Assembly: GCA_003864495.1 (NCBI GenBank)
Contig: ML133436.1
Coordinates: 3,411,326 to 3,475,325, forward strand
Reading direction: 5' to 3'
DNA length: 64,000 nucleotides
DNA from: Nemopilema nomurai
Taxonomy: Eukaryota > Cnidaria > Scyphozoa > Rhizostomeae > Rhizostomatidae
Position numbers and translations under genes: made by a program. The notes beneath the pieces were generated by a model. That model had not been told where the DNA came from. It did no database searches and was given only the letters and a program-made list of their open reading frames with translations. Within the stretch, counting starts at the first letter, position 1. The number at the start of each line of letters is the position of its first letter. Shown here in pieces: positions 31,161 through 42,312 of this stretch.

Positions 31161-34100
31161 TCCGGAGTCCACCGACAAACCTCCGTTTCTTTTGAAATAC
31201 ACATGATAAAAAGCTGAAATCGACAAAAAAGGCTTTTCTTTTGATGGATATTTGCTGTGGATTGAAAATGGGTGTAAAATTTCTGGGTCAAAAATCACCC
31301 ATTTTGCAAGGCTATAGCCTTTGCGTTTTCACGGATTCCTGAGTCAACCGAGAAAAACCTCCGATACTTTTGAAATACACATAATAGAAAGCTGCAATCG
31401 ACATTAAAAGGCTTTTCTTTTGATTGTCTTTTGCTGTGGATAGAAAATGGGTTTAAAATTTCTGGGTGAAAAATTACCCATTTTGCAAGGCTATAGCCTT
31501 TGCTTTTTTACGGATTTCGAAGTCCACCGACAAACCTCCGTTACTTTTGAAATACACATGATAGAAAGCTGAAATCGACATCAAAATGCTTTTCTTTTGA
31601 TGGTCTTTTGCTGTGGATCGAAAATGGGTGTAAAATTTCTGGGTCAAAAATTACCCATTTTGCAAGGCTATAGCCTTTGCGTTTTCGCGGATTCCTGAGT
31701 CAACCGAGAAAAACCTCCGTTACTTTTGAAATACACATGATAGAAAGCTGAAATCGACATCAAAATGCTTTTCTTTTGATTGTCTTTTGCTGTGGATTGA
31801 AAATGGGTGTAAAATTTCTGGGTCAAAAATTACCCATTTTGCAAGGCTATAGCCTTTGCGTTTTCACGGATTCCTGAGTCCACCGACAAACCTCCGTTAC
31901 TTTTGAAATACACATGATAGAAAGCTGAAATCAACATCAAAATGCTTTTCTTTTGATTGTCTTTTGCTGTGGATTGAAAATGGGTGTAAAATTTCTGGGT
32001 CAAAAATTACCCATTTTGCAAGGCTATAGCCTTTGCGTTTTCACGGATTTCGGAGTCCACCGACAAACCTCCGTTACTTTTGAAATACACATGATAGAAA
32101 GCTGAAATCGACATCAAAATGCTTTTCTTTTGATGGTCTTTTGCTGTGGATCGAAAATGGGTGTAAAATTTCTGGGTCAAAAATTACCCATTTTGCAAGG
32201 CTATAGCCTTTGCGTTTTCGCGGATTCCTGAGTCAACCGAGAAAAACCTCCGTTACTTTTGAAATACACATGATAGAAAGCTGAAATCGACATCAAAATG
32301 CTTTTCTTTTGATGTCTTTTGCTGTGGATTGAAAATGGGTGTAAAATTTCTGGGTCAAAAATTACCCATTTTGCAAGGCTATAGCCTTTGCGTTTTCGGA
32401 TTCCTGAGTCAACCGAGAAAAACCTCCGTTACTTTTGAAATACACATGATAGAAAGCTGAAATCGACATCAAAATGCTTTTCTTTTGATTGTCTTTTGCT
32501 GTGGATTGAAAATGGGTGTAAAATTTCTGGGTCAAAAATTACCCATTTTGCAAGGCTATAGCCTTTGCGTTTTCACGGATTCCTGAGTCCACCGACAAAC
32601 CTCCGTTACTTTTGAAATACACATGATAGAAAGCTGAAATCAACATCAAAATGCTTTTCTTTTGATTGTCTTTTGCTGTGGATTGAAAATGGGTGTAAAA
32701 TTTCTGGGTCAAAAATTACCCATTTTGCAAGGCTATAGCCTTTGCGTTTTCACGGATTCGGAGTCCACCGACAAACCTCCGTTACTTTTGAAATACACAT
32801 GATAGAAAGCTGAAATCGACATCAAAATGCTTTTCTTTTGATTGTCTTTTGCTGTGGATTGAAAATGGGTGTAAAATTTCTGGGTCAAAAATTACCCATT
32901 TTGCAAGGCTATAGCCTTTGCGTTTTCACGGATTCTGGTCACCGACAAACCTCCGTTACTTTTGAAATACACATGATAGAAAGCTGAAATCAACATCAAA
33001 ATGCTTTTCTTTTGATTGTCTTTTGCTGTGGATTGAAAATGGGTGTAAAATTTCTGGGTCAAAAATTACCCATTTTGCAAGGCTATAGCCTTTGCGTTTT
33101 CACGGATTCCTGAGTCAACCGAGAAAAACCTCCGTTACTTTTGAAATACACATGATAGAAAGCTGAAATCAACATCAAAATGCTTTTCTTTTGATTGTCT
33201 TTTGCTGTGGATTGAAAATGGGTGTAAAATTTCTGGGTCAAAAATTACCCATTTTGCAAGGCTATAGCCTTTGCGTTTTCACGGATTCGGAGTCCACCGA
33301 CAAACCTCCGTTACTTTTGAAATACACATGATAGAAAGCTGAAATCAACATCAAAATGCTTTTCTTTTGATTGTCTTTTGCTGTGGATTGAAAATGGGTG
33401 TAAAATTTCTGGGTCAAAAATTACCCATTTTGCAAGGCTATAGCCTTTGCGTTTTCACGGATTTCGGAGTCCACCGACAAACCTCCGTTACTTTTGAAAT
33501 ACACATGATAGAAAGCTGAAATCAACATCAAAATGCTTTTCTTTTGATTGTCTTTTGCTGTGGATTGAAAATGGGTGTAAAATTTCTGGGTCAAAAATTA
33601 CCCATTTTGCAAGGCTATAGCCTTTGCGTTTTCACGGATTTCGGAGTCCACCGACAAACCTCCGTTACTTTTGAAATACACATGATAGAAAGCTGAAATC
33701 AACATCAAAATGCTTTTCTTTTGATTGTCTTTTGCTGTGGATTGAAAATGGGTGTAAAATTTCTGGGTCAAAAATTACCCATTTTGCAAGGCTATAGCCT
33801 TTGCGTTTTCACGGATTTCGGAGTCCACCGACAAACCTCCGTTACTTTTGAAATACACATGATAGAAAGCTGAAATCAACATCAAAATGCTTTTCTTTTG
33901 ATTGTCTTTTGCTGTGGATTGAAAATGGGTGTAAAATTTCTGGGTCAAAAATTACCCATTTTGCAAGGCTATAGCCTTTGCGTTTTACGGATTTCGGAGT
34001 CCACCGACAAACCTCCGTTACTTTTGAAATACACATGATAGAAAGCTGAAATCAACATCAAAATGCTTTTCTTTTGATTGTCTTTTGCTGTGGATTGAAA

Positions 34101-37100
34101 ATGGGTGTAAAATTTCTGGGTCAAAAATTACCCATTTTGCAAGGCTATAGCCTTTGCGTTTTACGGATTTCGGAGTCCACCGACAAACCTCCGTTACTTT
34201 TGAAATACACATGATAGAAAGCTGAAATCAACATCAAAATGCTTTTCTTTTGATTGTCTTTTGCTGTGGATTGAAAATGGGTGTAAAATTTCTGGGTCAA
34301 AAATTACCCATTTTGCAAGGCTATAGCCTTTGCGTTTTCACGGATTTCGGAGTCCACCGACAAACCTCCGTTACTTTTGAAATACACATGATAGAAAGCT
34401 GAAATCAACATCAAAATGCTTTTCTTTTGATTGTCTTTTGCTGTGGATTGAAAATGGGTGTAAAATTTCTGGGTCAAAAATTACCCATTTGCAAGGCTAT
34501 AGCCTTTGCGTTTTCACGGATTTCGGAGTCCACCGACAAACCTCCGTTACTTTTGAAATACACATGATAGAAAGCTGAAATCAACATCAAAATGCTTTTC
34601 TTTTGATTGTCTTTTGCTGTGGATTGAAAATGGGTGTAAAATTTCTGGGTCAAAAATTACCCATTTTGCAAGGCTATAGCCTTTGCGTTTTACGGATTTC
34701 GGAGTCCACCGACAAACCTCCGTTACTTTTGAAATACACATGATAGAAAGCTGAAATCAACATCAAAATGCTTTTCTTTTGATTGTCTTTTGCTGTGGAT
34801 TGAAAATGGGTGTAAAATTTCTGGGTCAAAAATTACCCATTTTGCAAGGCTATAGCCTTTGCGTTTTCACGGATTTCGGAGTCCACCGACAAACCTCCGT
34901 TACTTTTGAAATACACATGATAGAAAGCTGAAATCAACATCAAAATGCTTTTCTTTTGATTGTCTTTTGCTGTGGATTGAAAATGGGTGTAAAATTTCTG
35001 GGTCAAAAATTACCCATTTTGCAAGGCTATAGCCTTTGCGTTTTACGGATTTCGGAGTCCACCGACAAACCTCCGTTACTTTTGAAATACACATGATAGA
35101 AAGCTGAAATCAACATCAAAATGCTTTTCTTTTGATTGTCTTTTGCTGTGGATTGAAAATGGGTGTAAAATTTCTGGGTCAAAAATTACCCATTTTGCAA
35201 GGCTATAGCCTTTGCGTTTTACGGATTTCGGAGTCCACCGACAAACCTCCGTTACTTTTGAAATACACATGATAGAAAGCTGAAATCAACATCAAAATGC
35301 TTTTCTTTTGATTGTCTTTTGCTGTGGATTGAAAATGGGTGTAAAATTTCTGGGTCAAAAATTACCCATTTTGCAAGGCTATAGCCTTTGCGTTTTACGG
35401 ATTTCGGAGTCCACCGACAAACCTCCGTTACTTTTGAAATACACATGATAGAAAGCTGAAATCAACATCAAAATGCTTTTCTTTTGATTGTCTTTTGCTG
35501 TGGATTGAAAATGGGTGTAAAATTTCTGGGTCAAAAATTACCCATTTTGCAAGGCTATAGCCTTTGCGTTTTACGGATTTCGGAGTCCACCGACAAACCT
35601 CCGTTACTTTTGAAATACACATGATAGAAAGCTGAAATCGACATCAAAATGCTTTTCTTTTTGATTGTCTTTTGCTGTGGATTGAAAATGGGTGTAAAAT
35701 TTCTGGGTCAAAAATTACCCATTTTGCAAGGCTATAGCCTTTGCGTTTTACGGATTTCGAGTCCACCGACAAACCTCCGTTACTTTTGAAATACACATGA
35801 TAGAAAGCTGAAATCAACATCAAAATGCTTTTCTTTTGATTGTCTTTTGCTGTGGATTGAAAATGGGTGTAAAATTTCTGGGTCAAAAATTACCCATTTT
35901 GCAAGGCTATAGCCTTTGCGTTTTTCACGGATTTCGAAGTCCACCGACAACCTCCGTTACTTTTGAAATACACATGATAGAAAGCTGAAATCAACATCAA
36001 AATGCTTTTCTTTTGATTGTCTTTTGCTGTGGATTGAAAATGGGTGTAAAATTTCTGGGTCAAAAATTACCCATTTTGCAAGGCTATAGCCTTTGCGTTT
36101 TCACGGATTTCGAGTCCACCGACAAACCTCCGTTACTTTTGAAATACACATGATAGAAAGCTGAAATCAACATCAAAATGCTTTTCTTTTGATTGTCTTT
36201 TGCTGTGGATTGAAAATGGGTGTAAAATTTCTGGGTCAAAAATTACCCATTTTGCAAGGCTATAGCCTTTGCGTTTTCACGATTTCGGAGTCCACCGACA
36301 AACCTCCGTTACTTTTGAAATACACATGATAGAAAGCTGAAATCACATCAAAATGCTTTTCTTTTGATTGTCTTTTGCTGTGGATTGAAAATGGGTGTAA
36401 AATTTCTGGGTCAAAAATTACCCATTTTGCAAGGCTATAGCCTTTGCGTTTTCACGGATTTCGAGTCCACCGACAAACCTCCGTTACTTTTGAAATACAC
36501 ATGATAGAAAGCTGAAATCAACATCAAAATGCTTTTCTTTTGATTGTCTTTTGCTGTGGATTGAAAATGGGTGTAAAATTTCTGGGTCAAAAATTACCCA
36601 TTTTGCAAGGCTATAGCCTTTGCGTTTTCACGGATTTCGAGTCCACCGACAAACCTCCGTTACTTTTGAAATACACATGATAGAAAGCTGAAATCAACAT
36701 CAAAATGCTTTTCTTTTGATTGTCTTTTGCTGTGGATTGAAAATGGGTGTAAAATTTCTGGGTCAAAAATTACCCATTTTGCAAGGCTATAGCCTTTGCG
36801 TTTTCACGGATTTCGGAGTCCACCGACAAACCTCCGTTACTTTTGAAATACACATGATAGAAAGCTGAAATCAACATCAAAATGCTTTTCTTTTGATTGT
36901 CTTTTGCTGTGGATTGAAAATGGGTGTAAAATTTCTGGGTCAAAAATTACCCATTTTGCAAGGCTATAGCCTTTGCGTTTTCACGGATTTCGGAGTCCAC
37001 CGACAAACCTCCGTTACTTTTGAAATACACATGATAGAAAGCTGAAATCAACATCAAAATGCTTTTCTTTTGATTGTCTTTTGCTGTGGATTGAAAATGG

Positions 37101-40100
37101 GTGTAAAATTTCTGGGTCAAAAATTACCCATTTTGCAAGGCTATAGCCTTTGCGTTTTCACGGATTTCGAGTCCACCGACAAACCTCCGTTACTTTTGAA
37201 ATACACATGATAGAAAGCTGAAATCAACATCAAAATGCTTTTCTTTTGATTGTCTTTTGCTGTGGATTGAAAATGGGTGTAAAATTTCTGGGTCAAAAAT
37301 TACCCATTTTGCAAGGCTATAGCCTTTGCGTTTTCACGGATTTCGAGTCCACCGACAAACCTCCGTTACTTTTGAAATACACATGATAGAAAGCTGAAAT
37401 CAACATCAAAATGCTTTTCTTTTGATTGTCTTTTGCTGTGGATTGAAAATGGGTGTAAAATTTCTGGGTCAAAAATTACCCATTTTGCAAGGCTATAGCC
37501 TTTGCGTTTTCACGGATTTCGGAGTCCACCGACAAACCTCCGTTACTTTTGAAATACACATGATAGAAAGCTGAAATCAACATCAAAATGCTTTTCTTTT
37601 GATTGTCTTTTGCTGTGGATTGAAAATGGGTGTAAAATTTCTGGGTCAAAAATTACCCATTTTGCAAGGCTATAGCCTTTGCGTTTTCACGGATTTCGGA
37701 GTCCACCGACAAACCTCCGTTACTTTTGAAATACACATGATAGAAAGCTGAAATCAACATCAAAATGCTTTTCTTTTGATTGTCTTTTGCTGTGGATTGA
37801 AAATGGGTGTAAAATTTCTGGGTCAAAAATTACCCATTTTGCAAGGCTATAGCCTTTGCGTTTTCACGGATTTCGGAGTCCACCGACAAACCTCCGTTAC
37901 TTTTGAAATACACATGATAGAAAGCTGAAATCAACATCAAAATGCTTTTCTTTTGATTGTCTTTTGCTGTGGATTGAAAATGGGTGTAAAATTTCTGGGT
38001 CAAAAATTACCCATTTTGCAAGGCTATAGCCTTTGCGTTTTACGGATTTCGGAGTCCACCGACAAACCTCCGTTACTTTTGAAATACACATGATAGAAAG
38101 CTGAAATCACATCAAAATGCTTTTCTTTTGATTGTCTTTTGCTGTGGATTGAAAATGGGTGTAAAATTTCTGGGTCAAAAATTACCCATTTTGCAAGGCT
38201 ATAGCCTTTGCGTTTTCACGGATTTCGGAGTCCACCGACAAACCTCCGTTACTTTTGAAATACACATGATAGAAAGCTGAAATCAACATCAAAATGCTTT
38301 TCTTTTGATTGTCTTTTGCTGTGGATTGAAAATGGGTGTAAAATTTCTGGGTCAAAAATTACCCATTTTGCAAGGCTATAGCCTTTGCGTTTTCACGGAT
38401 TTCGGAGTCCACCGACAAACCTCCGTTACTTTTGAAATACACATGATAGAAAGCTGAAATCAACATCAAAATGCTTTTCTTTTGATTGTCTTTTGCTGTG
38501 GATTGAAAATGGGTGTAAAATTTCTGGGTCAAAAATTACCCATTTTGCAAGGCTATAGCCTTTGCGTTTTCACGGATTTCGGAGTCCACCGACAAACCTC
38601 CGTTACTTTTGAAATACACATGATAGAAAGCTGAAATCAACATCAAAATGCTTTTCTTTTGATTGTCTTTTGCTGTGGATTGAAAATGGGTGTAAAATTT
38701 CTGGGTCAAAAATTACCCATTTTGCAAGGCTATAGCCTTTGCGTTTTCACGGATTTCGGAGTCCACCGACAAACCTCCGTTACTTTTGAAATACACATGA
38801 TAGAAAGCTGAAATCAACATCAAAATGCTTTTCTTTTGATTGTCTTTTGCTGTGGATTGAAAATGGGTGTAAAATTTCTGGGTCAAAAATTACCCATTTT
38901 GCAAGGCTATAGCCTTTGCGTTTTCACGGATTTCGGAGTCCACCGACAAACCTCCGTTACTTTTGAAATACACATGATAGAAAGCTGAAATCAACATCAA
39001 AATGCTTTTCTTTTGATTGTCTTTTGCTGTGGATTGAAAATGGGTGTAAAATTTCTGGGTCAAAAATTACCCATTTTGCAAGGCTATAGCCTTTGCGTTT
39101 TCACGGATTTCGGAGTCCACCGACAAACCTCCGTTACTTTTGAAATACACATGATAGAAAGCTGAAATCAACATCAAAATGCTTTTCTTTTGATTGTCTT
39201 TTGCTGTGGATTGAAAATGGGTGTAAAATTTCTGGGTCAAAAATTACCCATTTTGCAAGGCTATAGCCTTTGCGTTTTCACGGATTTCGGAGTCCACCGA
39301 CAAACCTCCGTTACTTTTGAAATACACATGATAGAAAGCTGAAATCAACATCAAAATGCTTTTCTTTTGATTGTCTTTTGCTGTGGATTGAAAATGGGTG
39401 TAAAATTTCTGGGTCAAAAATTACCCATTTTGCAAGGCTATAGCCTTTGCGTTTTCACGGATTTCGAGTCCACCGACAAACCTCCGTTACTTTTGAAATA
39501 CACATGATAGAAAGCTGAAATCAACATCAAAATGCTTTTCTTTTGATTGTCTTTTGCTGTGGATTGAAAATGGGTGTAAAATTTCTGGGTCAAAAATTAC
39601 CCATTTTGCAAGGCTATAGCCTTTGCGTTTTACGGATTTCGGAGTCCACCGACAAACCTCCGTTACTTTTGAAATACACATGATAGAAAGCTGAAATCAC
39701 ATCAAAATGCTTTTCTTTTGATTGTCTTTTGCTGTGGATTGAAAATGGGTGTAAAATTTCTGGGTCAAAAATTACCCATTTTGCAAGGCTATAGCCTTTG
39801 CGTTTTCACGGATTTCGGAGTCCACCGACAAACCTCCGTTACTTTTGAAATACACATGATAGAAAGCTGAAATCAACATCAAAATGCTTTTCTTTTGATT
39901 GTCTTTTGCTGTGGATTGAAAATGGGTGTAAAATTTCTGGGTCAAAAATTACCCATTTTGCAAGGCTATAGCCTTTGCGTTTTTACGGATTTCGAGTCCA
40001 CCGACAAACCTCCGTTACTTTTGAAATACACATGATAGAAAGCTGAAATCAACATCAAAATGCTTTTCTTTTGATTGTCTTTTGCTGTGGATTGAAAATG

Positions 40101-41028
40101 GGTGTAAAATTTCTGGGTCAAAAATTACCCATTTTGCAAGGCTATAGCCTTTGCGTTTTCACGGATTTCGGAGTCCACCGACAAACCTCCGTTACTTTTG
40201 AAATACACATGATAGAAAGCTGAAATCAACATCAAAATGCTTTTCTTTTGATTGTCTTTTGCTGTGGATTGAAAATGGGTGTAAAATTTCTGGGTCAAAA
40301 ATTACCCATTTTGCAAGGCTATAGCCTTTGCGTTTTACGGATTTCGAGTCCACCGACAAACCTCCGTTACTTTTGAAATACACATGATAGAAAGCTGAAA
40401 TCAACATCAAAATGCTTTTCTTTTGATTGTCTTTTGCTGTGGATTGAAAATGGGTGTAAAATTTCTGGGTCAAAATTACCCATTTTGCAAGGCTATAGCC
40501 TTTGCGTTTTTACGGATTTCGGAGTCCACCGACAAAACCTCCGTTACTTTTGAAATACACATGATAGAAAGCTGAAATCAACATCAAAATGCTTTTCTTT
40601 TGATTGTCTTTTGCTGTGGATTGAAAATGGGTGTAAAATTTCTGGGTCAAAAATTACCCATTTTGCAAGGCTATAGCCTTTGCGTTTTCACGGATTTCGG
40701 AGTCCACCGACAAACCTCCGTTACTTTTGAAATACACATGATAGAAAGCTGAAATCAACATCAAAATGCTTTTCTTTTGATTGTCTTTTGCTGTGGATTG
40801 AAAATGGGTGTAAAATTTTGGGTCAAAAATTACCCATTTTGCAAGGCTATAGCCTTTGCGTTTTCACGGATTCCTGAGTCACCGAAAAACCTCCGTTACT
40901 TTTGAAATACACATGATAGAAAGCTGAAATCGACATCAAAATGCTTTTCTTTTGATTGTCTTTTGCTGTGGATTGAAAATGGGTGTAAAATTTCTGGGTC
41001 AAAAATTACCCATTTTGCAAGGCTATAG
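31161..41028 (+). repeat. ~177-bp satellite array, block 1 (left edge)
   Basis: Head-to-tail monomers of 175-178 bp begin abruptly after unique DNA near 31161. Each contains CCTCCGTTACTTTTGAAATA, TGCTTTTCTTTTGATTGTCT, the hairpin-forming AAAATGGGT ... ACCCATTTT and the palindrome AAGGCTATAGCCTT. The first dozen monomers (to about 33300) differ by substitutions and fall into types (TTCCTGAGTCAACCGAG versus TTCGGAGTCCACCGAC; ATCGACATC versus ATCAACATC). Beyond that nearly all are of one type and differ mainly by small indels. About 56 monomers fit by length. Confidence 0.97.
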
Positions 41029-41403
41029 TGTAACGACACAGGGTTCCCTTACGGACAGTATCACGTGACATTTGCACCATTGCGCTGTGATTGCATCAGC
41101 GTCTGTAAAGATGTTTTTTGTATTACGTAATTATTATTTTAAGGTTCGCTCAGGTTATAAAAAGGGTTGTTTCATAAGTTAGGGGTAGTCTTGTCGAAAG
41201 TTTTGCTGTACTGCTAGGAGCTCTGTCGCTATTTGTCGTGCCTGTTGAAGCCGTGTCGTTATTGTCGAACTTGCTGTTAGCCGTTAGTCGTATCATTGCC
41301 AAAAAAGGAGAATTTTGATCTTATCCGCCGTTGCCGTATTTTTGAGGATTTCTACCAACAAAGAACTCACGTTTGTGAAACCCACCTTTTAAGAGGTTTT
41401 ACA
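41029..41403 (+). repeat. 5' LTR, copy 1
   Basis: Begins TGTAACGACACAGGG and ends GAGGTTTTACA, so TGTAA/TTACA form the inverted ends. It differs from the 3' LTR at a few homopolymer indels (including AAAAAAGG versus ATAAAAAAGG near 41300), which points to recent origin. Confidence 0.9.
41062..41164 (+). promoter_or_regulatory. Probable LTR promoter (E-box, bZIP site, TATA)
   Basis: Within the LTR: CACGTG at 41062-41067, the palindrome ATTACGTAAT at 41122-41131 (TTACGTAA is a bZIP/CEBP-PAR type site), and GTTATAAAAAG at 41154-41164 as a TATA box. Transcription would then start near 41190. The same set occurs in all six LTRs. Confidence 0.55.
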
Positions 41404-41404
41404 T

Positions 41405-41422
41405 TGGTGCCCCGTGTGAGGA
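41405..41422 (+). other. Primer-binding site, copy 1
   Basis: TGGTGCCCCGTGTGAGGA starts one base after the LTR. TGG pairs with the CCA end of a tRNA, and the rest resembles the complement of the 3' end of animal elongator tRNA-Met (from memory). The same site is at 55359-55376 and 60706-60723. Confidence 0.75.
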
Positions 41423-41445
41423 CAGCCAAGCCGAAGGAAAAGAAG

Positions 41446-41940
41446 ATGAGCACTTATCGATACCTGCGAACCACAGACGACCAGCCGATTTGCAATTACT
41501 GCAAAAGAGTGGGACACGTGGTCAAATATTGCAGAAGACGCCCGTTGAAGCAACCATTGCAAGAAAAAGCTCCTGTTCATGTGGATACAAAAATGAACCC
41601 AGTTTTTGAAGCCGAAATGCAGACGAGAACGACAACCCAAACCACCACTGATCCCTTCGTTGCTCTGTGCAAGTTGTTTCGCCAGTTAGAAGACCTAACA
41701 AAGGAGCTTGCAATATCGGTCAAAGGTCAGTTGGGTCAGACAATACAAATTGACGAAGCGGAAATATTCAAAACCCCGCTCTCAGCTGTTTTCAAACATC
41801 TGACGTCAGTGGCACATGAATTTCTCACAAAACCAGGCCAGTGTGATGCCAAGCCATGGAAGTTGTCGTTTGAAAGAAAAGACAAGACGCAAGGTTTGGT
41901 TCAAGCCAGGAGGCTTGATTTCAAAGGGGGAGCTATGTAA
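41446..41940 (+). CDS. Gag-like zinc-knuckle protein, copy 1 (intact)
   Basis: 164 codons from ATG 41446, just after the primer-binding site, to a TAA that lies within the first bases of the 3' LTR. Residues 16-29 are CNYCKRVGHVVKYC, a C-x2-C-x4-H-x4-C nucleic-acid-binding knuckle followed by RRR. The rest has a Thr-rich stretch (TRTTTQTTTD) and a probable helical region (DPFVALCKLFRQLEDLTKEL) with no named domain. Capsid and matrix regions that normally precede the knuckle are absent, so this looks like the C-terminal end of a Gag joined near the leader by deletion. The frame is also open upstream through the primer-binding site into the LTR, but only with non-ATG starts. Of the three copies this one has the longest intact ORF. 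Confidence 0.75.
   Translation: MSTYRYLRTTDDQPICNYCKRVGHVVKYCRRRPLKQPLQEKAPVHVDTKMNPVFEAEMQTRTTTQTTTDPFVALCKLFRQLEDLTKELAISVKGQLGQTIQIDEAEIFKTPLSAVFKHLTSVAHEFLTKPGQCDAKPWKLSFERKDKTQGLVQARRLDFKGGAM
41922..41935 (+). other. Polypurine tract, copy 1
   Basis: CAAAGGGGGAGCTA directly precedes the 3' LTR, the usual place of the plus-strand primer. Copies 2 and 3 have one more G. Confidence 0.7.
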
Positions 41941-42312
41941 CGACACAGGGTTCCCTTACGGACAGTATCACGTGACATTTGCACCATTGCGCTGTGATTG
42001 CATCAGCGTCTGTAAAGATGTTTTTTGTATTACGTAATTATTATTTTAAGGTTCGCTCAGGTTATAAAAAGGGTTGTTTTCATAAGTTAGGGTAGTCTTG
42101 TCGAAAGTTTTGCTGTACTGCTAGGAGCTCTGTCGCTATTTGTCGTGCCTGTTGAAGCCGTGTCGTTATTGTCGAACTTGCTGTTAGCCGTTAGTCGTAT
42201 CATTGCCATAAAAAAGGAGAATTTTGATCTTATCCGCCGTTGCCGTATTTTTGAGGATTTCTACCAACAAAGAACTCACGTTTGTGAAACCCACCTTTTA
42301 AGAGGTTTTACA
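41936..42312 (+). repeat. 3' LTR, copy 1
   Basis: 377 bp, same ends as the 5' LTR; followed by ATAG and the second half of the interrupted satellite palindrome. Confidence 0.9.

Larger units (their letters stand above)
41029..42312 (+). mobile_element. Miniature LTR element with zinc-knuckle ORF, copy 1
   Basis: A 1284-bp LTR retrotransposon inserted in a satellite monomer with ATAG duplicated (41025-41028, 42313-42316). It has LTRs 41029-41403 and 41936-42312, a primer-binding site at 41405-41422, one ORF at 41446-41940 and a polypurine tract ending at 41935. No protease, reverse transcriptase, RNase H or integrase is encoded, and the internal part is only 532 bp. It would depend on enzymes of another element, like the TRIM and TR-GAG elements known from plants and a few animals. 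Confidence 0.88.
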
